NCBI GenBank assembly: GCA_035490315.1
Contig: DATHET010000170.1
Span: forward strand, 1 to 19,587
DNA length: 19,587 nucleotides
Reading direction: 5' to 3'
Source of the DNA: JADJQU01 sp035490315
Lineage (GTDB): Bacteria; Planctomycetota; UBA1135; GCA-002686595
Every line of letters starts with the position of its first letter. The stretch's first letter is position 1. Positions 1 to 7,430 of the stretch are shown piece by piece. A program made the translations under genes and the position numbers. The notes beneath the pieces are model-generated. The model was not told where the DNA came from, did no database searches, and saw only the letters and a list, made by a program, of their open reading frames with translations.

Positions 1-1
1 C

Positions 2-385
2 TGCGGCGATCTCGAAGGCGAGCTGATGACGATGGGAGCCGCCGACCGCGCGGGTTTCCTGGCCGATCTGGGCCTTGCCGAGCCCGGGCTGCACCGGCTG
101 ATCCGCAAGGCCTACGACCTGCTCGGACTGCAGACCTTCTACACGGCCGGAAAGATCGAAATCCGCGCCTGGACCATCCACAAGGGCGATACCGGCCCGG
201 TGGCGGCCGGCGTGATCCACTCGGACTTCGAAAAGGGCTACGTGCGGGCCGAGGTCTACTCGCTCGACGACCTGGAGAGCTTCAAGAGCGAGGCGGCGAT
301 CAAGGCCGCCGGGAAGCTGCGCAGCGAGGGCCGCGACTACGCGATGCGCGAAGGCGACATCGCGCATTTCCTGATTTCGAAGTAG
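2..385 (+). CDS. ychF: Ribosome-binding ATPase YchF, C-terminal part (5' end outside window)
   Basis: Only the last 127 residues are present; the frame is open from base 2 and ends at TAG 383-385. The family is normally about 360 residues, so the G domain lies upstream of the window. The sequence matches the C-terminal TGS domain of YchF/OLA1: LLGLQTFYTAGKIEIRAW, then a segment with GVIHSDFEKGYVRAEV, then the closing pattern GKLRSEGRDY...EGDIAHF. YchF is a conserved cytoplasmic P-loop protein that binds ribosomes and prefers ATP over GTP; it is linked to translation and oxidative-stress response. This is family knowledge, since the nucleotide-binding motifs cannot be seen here. An ATG at position 26 is internal to the domain linker and is not the true start. 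Confidence 0.93.
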   Translation, partial: CGDLEGELMTMGAADRAGFLADLGLAEPGLHRLIRKAYDLLGLQTFYTAGKIEIRAWTIHKGDTGPVAAGVIHSDFEKGYVRAEVYSLDDLESFKSEAAIKAAGKLRSEGRDYAMREGDIAHFLISK

Positions 386-555
386 GCTGGTAGAGGAGAT
401 CGGCCCGTGGCCGCGACAGGCCTGGTGTGATTCATTCGAGGTACCTGGATCCCAGGAATCGGGACTCGAATTCGACGAATCAGGAAACCTGTCCTGGTCA
501 AGGCCTCGTCTCCTAATCAGATTGTTGGGGCCCACGCCTGGGGCCCTCACATTCC
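386..555. other. Intergenic region with small hairpin and imperfect stem-loop
   Basis: 170 bases between ychF and the next gene. A 5-bp GC hairpin lies at 401-413 (cggcc-cgt-ggccg) with no T-run. A larger imperfect stem-loop spans 415-493. Its paired parts are gacagg 415-420 with cctgtc 488-493, gattc 429-433 with gaatc 477-481, attcgag 434-440 with ctcgaat 465-471, and cctgg 444-448 with ccagg 452-456. It may act as a structured 3' end for ychF or a leader for the next gene. I see no convincing -35/-10 pair, no Shine-Dalgarno and no small ORF. Confidence 0.4.
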
Positions 556-1437
556 ATGCACCGCATCCTGCTCTACGTCCTGGTCGTGGCGCTCTTGTAC
601 TCGGCTTGGTCCGCCCGCAGAGGGCCGGTTCTGGCTGAAGAAACGAGGGCTAGCGGCGCTGCGCCCGCGGAGGATGGACTGACCTCCCTCGCGGATGGAC
701 GTCCGGTCATGCGCAATCTTCCGACGTGGAGCGCACAGGCGGAGCGCCTCGATGCACGCGTCCGGTCGGAGACCGACGGCTTCACGCAATTCGACCTGCA
801 GCCCGACCAGTCGCCCGCGCCCGAGGTCGTCCTCGCCGAAGCCGAGCGCTGGATGGAATCCAATTTCCCCGAAGGCGGGGGCACGCAAGACGGAGGGAGC
901 GCGCTCGAGACCGAGCCCGGCGCTCCGACGCCGCGCGAGCTTCAGGACAGGCTGGGCGCCCACTCGGCGCTGCGCGAGCAGCTCGTGAAATCCGAAGCCC
1001 GCTCGAGCGAGGTCGCGGCCGGCGAAGACAAGCGGCAGGACGACAGTCCGGTCTATTTCGCTTCGCTGGCGCGCATCGAGACCTTGAACGGCGATCTCCC
1101 TGCCTGGTGCGGATTGCTGGACCTGGCCCTGCTGCCCGCGGGCAGACGGCCGGACTTCTCGCATCCCGACGCCCGCGGCGACACGGCCTGGATCAGCGAC
1201 GACCAGGGCAAGCTCCTGGCGCGCGTCGAGACGCTGGATGGTCTTGGATTCGAGCTCGACCCGAACTGGCCGTGGCTCGCGCGCCAACGCCGACTGTTCT
1301 GGACCGAGGGCGGAATCAGCGGCATGCCGGTGCGCCAGTACCGACTGCTGCTCCAAGGCGGCGACGCGGGATCGATGTGGTCCGGCCGTCTGCTCCTGAT
1401 CCACACCCCTCCGGGTTGGAATCCAACGCACCGCTAA
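556..1437 (+). CDS. Hypothetical exported or membrane-anchored protein
   Basis: I do not recognise this 293-residue protein. It opens with a short hydrophobic stretch (about residues 3-18, MHRILLYVLVVALLYSAW), which fits a signal peptide or a single membrane anchor; no lipobox cysteine follows. Residues about 28-150 are polar, rich in E/A/P/D and probably poorly structured. Residues about 160-290 look like a compact globular domain, with SPVYFASLARIETLNGDL and a late W/R-rich part. The start is the ATG at 556; there is no clear Shine-Dalgarno. It is convergent with the first oppF and ends 14 bases from that gene's stop, leaving no room for a terminator. Long open frames run on the opposite strand here, but only this frame gives a protein with export-signal and folded-domain character. 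A role in peptide uptake is not supported by anything except position. Confidence 0.6.
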   Translation: MHRILLYVLVVALLYSAWSARRGPVLAEETRASGAAPAEDGLTSLADGRPVMRNLPTWSAQAERLDARVRSETDGFTQFDLQPDQSPAPEVVLAEAERWMESNFPEGGGTQDGGSALETEPGAPTPRELQDRLGAHSALREQLVKSEARSSEVAAGEDKRQDDSPVYFASLARIETLNGDLPAWCGLLDLALLPAGRRPDFSHPDARGDTAWISDDQGKLLARVETLDGLGFELDPNWPWLARQRRLFWTEGGISGMPVRQYRLLLQGGDAGSMWSGRLLLIHTPPGWNPTHR

Positions 1438-1451
1438 GAGCCACGAACGGG

Positions 1452-2444
1452 CTAGGTCTGCTCGATCCAGAAGCAGGCGCGCTCGCGGACACCGTCGTTG
1501 TGGAGTTCGGGCCGTTCGCGCGCGCAGCGATTGCCGGGGACGTTCATTTTCCGCGGGCAACGCGGATGGAAGGAGCAGCCGCTCGGCGGATTCGAGCTCG
1601 ACGGCGCTTCGCCGGTGATCGAGGCCTGCTCGCGGGCCCGCTCGAATTCCGGATCGGCGAGGGGCGCGCAGGCGAGCAGCATCTGCGTGTAGGGATGGCG
1701 CGGGGTCACGAACAGCTCGTCGCGCGGCGCGCACTCGACCAGCCGGCCGAAGTACATGACGCAGACGCGCGTGCACAAGTGCCTGACCAGCGCCAGGTCG
1801 TGCGAGATGAACAGGTAGGCGAGGCCGAAGCGCCGCTGCAGGTCGCTCAACAGCTCGATCACCTGCGCCTGCACGGACACGTCGAGGGCGCTGGTGGGCT
1901 CGTCGAGCAGCAGCACTTCCGGCTCGAGCGCCAGGGCGCGGGCCAGGGCGATGCGCTGGCGCTGACCGCCCGAGAACTCGTGCGGGAAGCGCGTCGCCTG
2001 GGCCGGGTCGAGTCCGACGAGCTCGAGCAGCACCAGAGCGCGCAGCCGCCGTTCGCGCGGCTTGAACATGCCTTGGATCGACAGCGGCTCGACCACGCTC
2101 TCCAGCGCGGTGCGCCGCGGATCCAGCGACGAGTAGGGATCCTGGTGCAGCATCTGCACGCGACGCCGCGCCTCGCGCGCCGCTCTGCCGCGCAGCTTTC
2201 CCAGCTCGACGCCGTCGAGCAGGACCGCTCCAGAGACCGGCTTGACCAGGCCTTGGATCGCGCGCGCGACGGTCGACTTGCCGCAGCCCGATTCGCCGAC
2301 CAGCCCGAGCGACTCGCCGCGCTCGAGCGTCAGCGAAAGATCGTCGACCGCGTGGACCATGGTGCGCGGCTTGCCGGTCCACGACCGCGGACCCAGCGCG
2401 AAGTGCACGCTGAGCTTGCGCAGCTCCAACAGGGGCGGGCTCAC
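1452..2444 (-). CDS. oppF: Oligopeptide/dipeptide ABC transporter ATPase, OppF/DppF type (system 1)
   Basis: A 330-residue ATPase that powers peptide-type import at the inner face of the cytoplasmic membrane, as one of two ATPases of the complex. All ABC motifs are present: Walker A GESGCGKST (residues 50-58), Q-loop HQDPYSSLDPR, signature FSGGQRQR, Walker B LLLDEPTSALD and H-loop ISHD. The C-terminal OppD/F extension follows, with cysteines in GCSFHPRCP, a later C before ARERPEL, and ACFW near the end. This cysteine group typifies the oligo_HPY region and is reported to hold an Fe-S cluster in some relatives. The chosen start is GTG 2444-2442, which overlaps the stop of the upstream oppD as GTGA; the open frame extends further upstream, but that part has no homology-like sequence. 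It is the last gene of its operon. Confidence 0.93.
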   Translation of the reverse strand: MSPPLLELRKLSVHFALGPRSWTGKPRTMVHAVDDLSLTLERGESLGLVGESGCGKSTVARAIQGLVKPVSGAVLLDGVELGKLRGRAAREARRRVQMLHQDPYSSLDPRRTALESVVEPLSIQGMFKPRERRLRALVLLELVGLDPAQATRFPHEFSGGQRQRIALARALALEPEVLLLDEPTSALDVSVQAQVIELLSDLQRRFGLAYLFISHDLALVRHLCTRVCVMYFGRLVECAPRDELFVTPRHPYTQMLLACAPLADPEFERAREQASITGEAPSSSNPPSGCSFHPRCPRKMNVPGNRCARERPELHNDGVRERACFWIEQT

Positions 2445-3493
2445 CGCATCCTCCCGAGATCGCCAGGCAGGGCGCCGGGCTTGGTCACCGTGCGGCCGAC
2501 GCGCTCGCGCTCGAAGCAGGCCGAGCGCCGGCCGCCGACGAGCACGACGTCCAAGACGCTGCGCGCCGTGGCGGCCAGCGGCGGCCGGTGTTTGGTGCAC
2601 TGGTCGACGACGAAGCTGCAACGCGGTGCGAAGGCGCAGCCCACGACGTGCTGCAAGGGATCCGGCGGCGCGCCGGGGATCGATTCGAGGCGCACCTCGC
2701 CGGAGCGCGAGAGCTTGGGCACGCTCTGCAGCAAGCCCAGGGTGTAGGGGTGCATCGGGCGCGCGTACAGCTCCTCGGCATCGGCGATCTCGACCACGCG
2801 GCCCGCGTACATGACCTGCACGCGCTTGGCGACGCGCGCAACCAGCCCTAAGTCGTGCGAGACGAACAGGATCGCGGTGCCGTGCTCGTGCTGCAGCTTG
2901 CGCAGCAGCTCCAGGATCTGGACCTGCACGGTCGAGTCCAGCGCGGTGGTCGGCTCGTCGGCGATCAAGACCTTGGGGTTGCACAAGAGGGCCATGGCGA
3001 TCAGCACGCGCTGGCGCATTCCGCCGGACAGCTCGTGCGGATAGGAATCGAGGCGCTTCTCGGGATCCGACAAGCCGACCTCGCCGAGCGCCTTGGCGCA
3101 GCGCACCCGCGCGGCGCGGCGCGACAGGCCTTCGTGCACCTCGAGCACTTCCGACATCTGCAGGCCGATCGGCAGCAAGGGATGCAGCGAAGCGGTCGGA
3201 TCCTGGAACACGATCGCGATCTCGCGGCCGCGGATCTGGCGCAGGCGCTCGGGCGAAGCGCTGAGCAGGTTCTCGCCGCTGAGCAGCACCTCGCCGGTCT
3301 CGATCACGCCGGGAGGCCGCGGAATCAGGCCGAGAATCGCCTGGCTCGCCACCGATTTGCCGCTTCCCGATTCGCCGACCAGGGCCACGGTCTCGCCGGC
3401 CTCCAGCTCGAGCGAGAACTCGTCGACGGCCTGCAACGGTCCGGCCGGCGTGTCGAAGCGCACGCGCAGGCTTCTGACCTCGAGCACTTTCAC
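2441..3493 (-). CDS. oppD: Oligopeptide/dipeptide ABC transporter ATPase, OppD/DppD type (system 1)
   Basis: A 350-residue ATPase, partner of the adjacent OppF. Motifs: Walker A GESGSGKS (40-47), Q-loop FQDPTASLHP (96-105), signature LSGGMRQR (155-162), Walker B VLIADEP with catalytic Glu180, D-loop TTALD, and H-loop His213 in FVSHD. The C-terminal extension carries GCAFAPRCSF...QC followed by a distal ACFE cysteine, the OppD/DppD cysteine pattern. The GTG start at 3493-3491 shares GTGA with the oppC stop, and the gene's own stop shares GTGA with the oppF start. This implies translational coupling on both sides. Pairing with OppF as a heterodimer is family knowledge; the substrate cannot be read from the ATPase. 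Confidence 0.94.
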   Translation of the reverse strand: MKVLEVRSLRVRFDTPAGPLQAVDEFSLELEAGETVALVGESGSGKSVASQAILGLIPRPPGVIETGEVLLSGENLLSASPERLRQIRGREIAIVFQDPTASLHPLLPIGLQMSEVLEVHEGLSRRAARVRCAKALGEVGLSDPEKRLDSYPHELSGGMRQRVLIAMALLCNPKVLIADEPTTALDSTVQVQILELLRKLQHEHGTAILFVSHDLGLVARVAKRVQVMYAGRVVEIADAEELYARPMHPYTLGLLQSVPKLSRSGEVRLESIPGAPPDPLQHVVGCAFAPRCSFVVDQCTKHRPPLAATARSVLDVVLVGGRRSACFERERVGRTVTKPGALPGDLGRMR

Positions 3494-4575
3494 GTCTGCA
3501 CCCCGCGGCGGTCGCTGTGCGGATCGAGGGCGTCGCGCAGACCGTCGCCGAGCATGTTGAGCGCCAGCAGCACGCAGCCGATCGCCAGGGCCGGGAACAG
3601 GATCAGCCACCAGTAGACGTTCAAGGGGCTCGCGGCTTCGAGCGCGTCGACCGCGAGCAGGCCCCAACTGACTTTCGGCGGCTCGACACCCAGGCCGAGG
3701 AATGAAAGGAACGCTTCCGACAGCATCACCGACGGAATGGTCAAGGTCAGATAGACGACCACGACCGACAGCACATTGGGCACGACGTGCGTGAACAGGA
3801 TGCGCAGCGGCCCCGCGCCTTGAGCGCGTGCGGCGAGCACGAACTCGGAGCGCTTCAAGGACAAGACCTGGCCGCGCACCACGCGCGCCATGGTCAGCCA
3901 GTACAGGGCTCCGATCGCGATGAAGAACACGGCCTCGCGTCCGATGCCCGCCACCGAGTGCAGCGAGCCGAGCAATCCCAGGGCGAAGATCACCACGAAG
4001 GTGAAGGGCAGGGCGTAGAGCGCATCGACGATGCGCATCATGATCCGATCGACGGGGCCGCCGACCAGGCCCGCGAAGCCTCCGTACAAGACGCCGATCA
4101 CCAGGCTGGTCAGCGCCGCCGCCAGCGCGACGAACAGCGAAGTGCGGCTGCCCCAGACCAGGCGCGAGAGCAGGTCGCGTCCCTTGGAATCGGTGCCGAG
4201 GTACGGACCCGTCTGCCATTGCTTGAAGGCCAGCTGGCGCAGTCCGACCAGGCGCTTGTCGAGCGACGAGAGCGTCCAGTACTGAGGCTCGAACTGCGCG
4301 CGACCCTCCGCGGACCACGGCACCTGCGGCGGCAGCGGCTCCTTGCCGATGTGCATCGCGATCGGCGAGGGCAGGGGCAGCACGGGCGCGAGCAGGCTCA
4401 AGCCGCCGACGCACAGGAGGAACACGAAGGCGAACCAGGTCGTGCGGTCCTTGCGCAGGCGCTGCCAGGCGATGCTCCACAGACCCTGGCTGCGCTTTTT
4501 CTTCAAGCGCTCGAGCAGGGCCTCCATCGGAGCCGCCGGAAGATTCCAGCGCGATTGCGGTGCGCCCTTGCTCAC
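3490..4575 (-). CDS. oppC: ABC transporter permease, OppC/DppC type (system 1)
   Basis: A 361-residue inner-membrane permease. The N-terminal cytoplasmic segment (about 40 residues) precedes TM1 (FAFVFLLCVGGLSLLAPVLP). A rather long periplasmic loop of about 90 residues follows, then the OppC hallmark LGTDSKGRDLLSRLVWGSR, which starts the canonical transport domain. Five more hydrophobic helices follow. The EAA-type coupling loop reads LAARAQGAGPLRILFTHVVP and would contact the ATPases. The C-terminus LGDGLRDALDP is typical. The start is GTG 4575-4573, overlapping the oppB stop as GTGA; an internal ATG at 4527 (MEALLERL) is a possible alternative. It forms the translocation channel together with the OppB encoded just upstream. 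Confidence 0.93.
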   Translation of the reverse strand: MSKGAPQSRWNLPAAPMEALLERLKKKRSQGLWSIAWQRLRKDRTTWFAFVFLLCVGGLSLLAPVLPLPSPIAMHIGKEPLPPQVPWSAEGRAQFEPQYWTLSSLDKRLVGLRQLAFKQWQTGPYLGTDSKGRDLLSRLVWGSRTSLFVALAAALTSLVIGVLYGGFAGLVGGPVDRIMMRIVDALYALPFTFVVIFALGLLGSLHSVAGIGREAVFFIAIGALYWLTMARVVRGQVLSLKRSEFVLAARAQGAGPLRILFTHVVPNVLSVVVVYLTLTIPSVMLSEAFLSFLGLGVEPPKVSWGLLAVDALEAASPLNVYWWLILFPALAIGCVLLALNMLGDGLRDALDPHSDRRGVQT

Positions 4576-5552
4576 GCTTCCTCCAACGGGATGCGCGGAT
4601 CGAGCAGCGTGTAGATCACGTCGACCAGCGTGTTCAACCCGAAGACCAGGGCCGTGTAGAGGATCGTGACACCCATCGCCAGGGTGTAATCGCGGTTGAG
4701 CGCGCTGTTGACGAAGTGCTGGCCCGTGCCAGGGATGAAGAAGATCTTCTCGATCACCAGGCTGCCGGTCAGGATGCCCGCGGCTGCCGGACCGAGGTAG
4801 CTCACCACCGGCAGCAGGCCCTGGCGCAGCGCGTGGCGCAGCACGATCACGCGCGTCGGCATGCCCTTGGCGACCGCGGTGCGCACGAAGTCCTGGCTCA
4901 GCGCGTCGAACAATCCGGCGCGCACCAGCCGCGCGATGTAGGCTGCCACCGGCGTGCCGAGCGCGACCGCGGGCAGGATCAAATGGCTCGGGCCGCCCCA
5001 GCCCGCGACCGGGAAGATCGGGATCAGGAACACGAACAAGAGGATCAGCAGCGAGGCGAGCACGAAGTTGGGGATCGCGATGCCCGCGGTCGCGGCCATG
5101 CGCAGCGACAGATCCAGCTTCCCGCGCGGGAAGAGGGCGCACAGGAGTCCCGCGCTGACGCCGATCACCACCGCGAAGCACAGCGCGGCGAGGCCGAGCT
5201 CCAGCGACACGGGCAAGGATTGAGCGAGGACGTCGTTGACGCTGAAGTCGCGGTACTTGAAGGACGGTCCGAAGTCGCCGGAGAGCACGCCGGCGAAGGG
5301 ATGGCTGCCGTCGCCGTGGATCCAGCCGCTCGGCCCGAGGTCGAAGGGGCCGATGTAGGCGAGGTACTGCTTCCACATCGGCCAGTCGAGGTGGTAGCGC
5401 GAGCGCAGCGCGGCTTCGATGCTCGGCGCGAGCGAGCGCTCGACGCTGAACGGCCCGCCGGGTGCCGCGCGCATGAGAAAGAACGCCACGGTCACGACCG
5501 ACCAGAGCGTGAGCGCGAACCACGCGAGACGGCGCAGCAGGAAACCGATCAC
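4572..5552 (-). CDS. oppB: ABC transporter permease, OppB/DppB type (system 1)
   Basis: A 326-residue permease with the OppB architecture: an N-terminal TM helix (IGFLLRRLAWFALTLWSVV), the conserved FFLMRAAPGGPF motif just after it, and a large periplasmic segment to about residue 115. Transmembrane helices then carry the EAA loop (RTAVAKGMPTRVIVLRHALR), followed by the typical LTGSLVIEKIFFIPGTG block and a C-terminus at LLDPRIPLEEA. The start is a GTG (5552-5550) overlapping the stop of the binding-protein gene as GTGA. The opposite strand is also open across this gene, but its translation is low-complexity and arginine-rich. Confidence 0.94.
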   Translation of the reverse strand: MIGFLLRRLAWFALTLWSVVTVAFFLMRAAPGGPFSVERSLAPSIEAALRSRYHLDWPMWKQYLAYIGPFDLGPSGWIHGDGSHPFAGVLSGDFGPSFKYRDFSVNDVLAQSLPVSLELGLAALCFAVVIGVSAGLLCALFPRGKLDLSLRMAATAGIAIPNFVLASLLILLFVFLIPIFPVAGWGGPSHLILPAVALGTPVAAYIARLVRAGLFDALSQDFVRTAVAKGMPTRVIVLRHALRQGLLPVVSYLGPAAAGILTGSLVIEKIFFIPGTGQHFVNSALNRDYTLAMGVTILYTALVFGLNTLVDVIYTLLDPRIPLEEA

Positions 5553-7312
5553 GATCCGCGCGCCTTGCGCGCCGCCTTCGAATACAGGCCCGCCGTGGGC
5601 CCGGGCGCATCGACGATCCGCATCGAGCTCACGCGCTTGCGCCGGTCCTGCCAGAGCTCGTCATCGTCCTTCCAGTACCAGAACTTCGGATTCTGCTCGT
5701 TGAGCGGGTTGTTGCCGAAGCCGCCGAGGCGCGGGTTGACCACGTTCTGCGCCACGTAGGAATAGATGGGGATCGCCGGCATCTCGTCCTGCAGGATGCG
5801 CTCGGCCTTGTAGAGCAGGAGATTGCGCTGCTCGGGATCCGCCTCGCGCTCCGAGCGCGCCATCAAGTCGTCGAAGGCCGCGTTCTTCCATCCCGTGCGG
5901 TTGTTCGGATTGTCGCTGGTGAACACGCCGAGGAAAGAGCTCGCGTCGGGATAGTCGGCGATCCACGACGAGCGCGAGATCTGGTAATCGAGGCGCGTCT
6001 GGCTGTCGAGCCAGACCTTCCACTCCTGATTGGCCAGGCCGACCTGCATGCCCAGGGTCTGGTTCCAGGTGTGCGCGATCACCTCGGCGATGTCGCGATG
6101 GCTCTCGGCCGTGTTGTAGTGGATCGAGAGCGGCGGGACGCGATGGTCCTTGTTGTATCCGGCGGCTCCCAGAAGGCGCCGCGCGAGCGGCACGCTTGCA
6201 TTCTCCGCGAGCGGCGATTCGTAGCTGCCGAGCTTGCCCCAGGGCACGAAGGTGTAGCAGGGCTCCTGGCCGGCCTTGAGCAGCTTCTCGCACACTTCCT
6301 CGCGGTTGATCGTGAAGGCCAAGGCCTTGCGCACGCGCGCGTCATCGAGCGGCGGCTTCGTGCAGTTCAAGCGATAGAAGTACAGGCCGAGATACGGCGA
6401 AGCCTTGGGCCGGAAATCCTCGCGCCCGAGCATCTGGTTCACGTACAGCGGCGGCACGTTGCCGTCGATCCAGTCGCAGCCGCCGGTCAGGTACATGTTG
6501 AGCGCCGTGCCGCCGTGCTCGACCGCCAGTGCGTCGATCGATTCGAAGGCGACGTTGTCGGCATCCCAGTAGCGCGGGTTCTTGGCCAGCCGGATCCGGT
6601 CGTTGATGCGCCGCGAGGCCAATGTGTACGGGCCGTTGCACACCAGGTTCTCCGGTCGCAGCCACTGCGTGGTCCAGCTGTCGGGAAAGCGCTGGCGCAT
6701 CGCCTGCAGGCTCTGCATGTGCACGGGCAGGAGCGCGGTGCTGGCCAGCAGGTGCAGGAAATACGGCCTGGGGCTCTCGAGCTGGAACTCGAGGGTCAGC
6801 GGGTCGAGCGTCTTGATCCCGACGTCATTCCAGCTCGCCGCACCCGCCGCCCCGCGGCCGGCGTGGTATTCCTTGGCGCCGACGACGGCGAACAGGAAGC
6901 TCGCGTAGGGCGAGGCGGTCGCGGGCAGGAGCAATCGCTGGAAGGAAAACGCGAAGTCCGCCACCGTCAGCTGGTTCCCGTTCGACCAGCGCATGCCGGG
7001 GCGCAGGTGGAAGGTCCAGCGACGGCCCTCGTCCGCGGTCTCCCAGGTCGCGGCGGCGCCGGGCAGGATCGCGAGGGTCTCGGGGTCGCGGATCACCAGG
7101 CCCTCGCTCAACGCGCGCAGGATGCGGCCCTCGGGGATGCTCGAAACCAGGGCGGGGTCGAGGGTACTGACCTCGGAGTTGTTGTTGAACGTGAAATCCG
7201 CGCCAGGCAGGTGGCTCCTGCCGGCCACCGCGATCGCCCAGGCGAATCCGGCGAGCAACACGGCCGCGGGAGCTGTCCACAGCCATCTCCGCGCGCGTCC
7301 TGCCAGGGTCAT
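5549..7312 (-). CDS. oppA: Extracellular solute-binding protein family 5, OppA-like (system 1)
   Basis: A 587-residue SBP_bac_5 protein, the periplasmic receptor that delivers peptides or similar ligands to OppBC. The N-terminus has a hydrophobic segment (about residues 12-30, LWTAPAAVLLAGFAWAIAVA) without a lipobox cysteine, so it is either a cleaved signal peptide or an anchor. The mature part opens with FNNNSEVSTLDPALVSSIPE and GLVIRDPET, the usual start of OppA-like proteins. WTFHLRPGMRWSNG, NGPYTL and DARVRKALAFTINRE are further family blocks. The closest character is E. coli OppA/MppA rather than DppA, judged from NNSEVSTLDP. The ATG at 7312-7310 is preferred. It is the first gene of the minus-strand operon and overlaps oppB by GTGA. 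The asymmetry with the lipoprotein receptor of system 2 is noteworthy. Confidence 0.93.
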   Translation of the reverse strand: MTLAGRARRWLWTAPAAVLLAGFAWAIAVAGRSHLPGADFTFNNNSEVSTLDPALVSSIPEGRILRALSEGLVIRDPETLAILPGAAATWETADEGRRWTFHLRPGMRWSNGNQLTVADFAFSFQRLLLPATASPYASFLFAVVGAKEYHAGRGAAGAASWNDVGIKTLDPLTLEFQLESPRPYFLHLLASTALLPVHMQSLQAMRQRFPDSWTTQWLRPENLVCNGPYTLASRRINDRIRLAKNPRYWDADNVAFESIDALAVEHGGTALNMYLTGGCDWIDGNVPPLYVNQMLGREDFRPKASPYLGLYFYRLNCTKPPLDDARVRKALAFTINREEVCEKLLKAGQEPCYTFVPWGKLGSYESPLAENASVPLARRLLGAAGYNKDHRVPPLSIHYNTAESHRDIAEVIAHTWNQTLGMQVGLANQEWKVWLDSQTRLDYQISRSSWIADYPDASSFLGVFTSDNPNNRTGWKNAAFDDLMARSEREADPEQRNLLLYKAERILQDEMPAIPIYSYVAQNVVNPRLGGFGNNPLNEQNPKFWYWKDDDELWQDRRKRVSSMRIVDAPGPTAGLYSKAARKARGS

Positions 7313-7430
7313 CGACGCATGCTACACGCTGCAAGATGTGCCGCAAGTTGCGCGTATCCAAGGAGTTGGACGCTTGACGCTCGGGCCCGGTACACCTAGC
7401 TTCGCGCGCGTGGAACGCCTGCGTTCGTTC
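7313..7430. promoter_or_regulatory. Divergent promoter region between the two Opp operons
   Basis: 118 bases must serve both operons. On the plus strand TTGACG at 7374-7379 lies 17 bases from TAGCTT at 7397-7402, a plausible sigma-70-like pair that would start transcription near 7409. On the minus strand a weak pair (TTGCGG near 7350, TAGCAT at 7323-7318) would give an almost leaderless oppA. An 11-base palindrome, cgcaa-g-ttgcg at 7342-7352, overlaps the weak minus-strand -35 element and is a candidate operator. Only the plus-strand promoter is moderately convincing; the rest is inference. Confidence 0.35.

Noticed and set aside
547..2382. A 611-residue minus-strand frame across the hypothetical gene and oppF
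   Set aside because: Arg/Ala/Pro-rich shadow translation; the overlapping oppF frame carries every ABC motif.
4560..5759. A 399-residue plus-strand frame opposite oppB
   Set aside because: Charged low-complexity translation; oppB on the other strand has clear permease motifs.
6993..7409. N-terminal extension of the system 2 receptor
   Set aside because: It is antisense to oppA, and the lipoprotein signal begins at ATG 7431.
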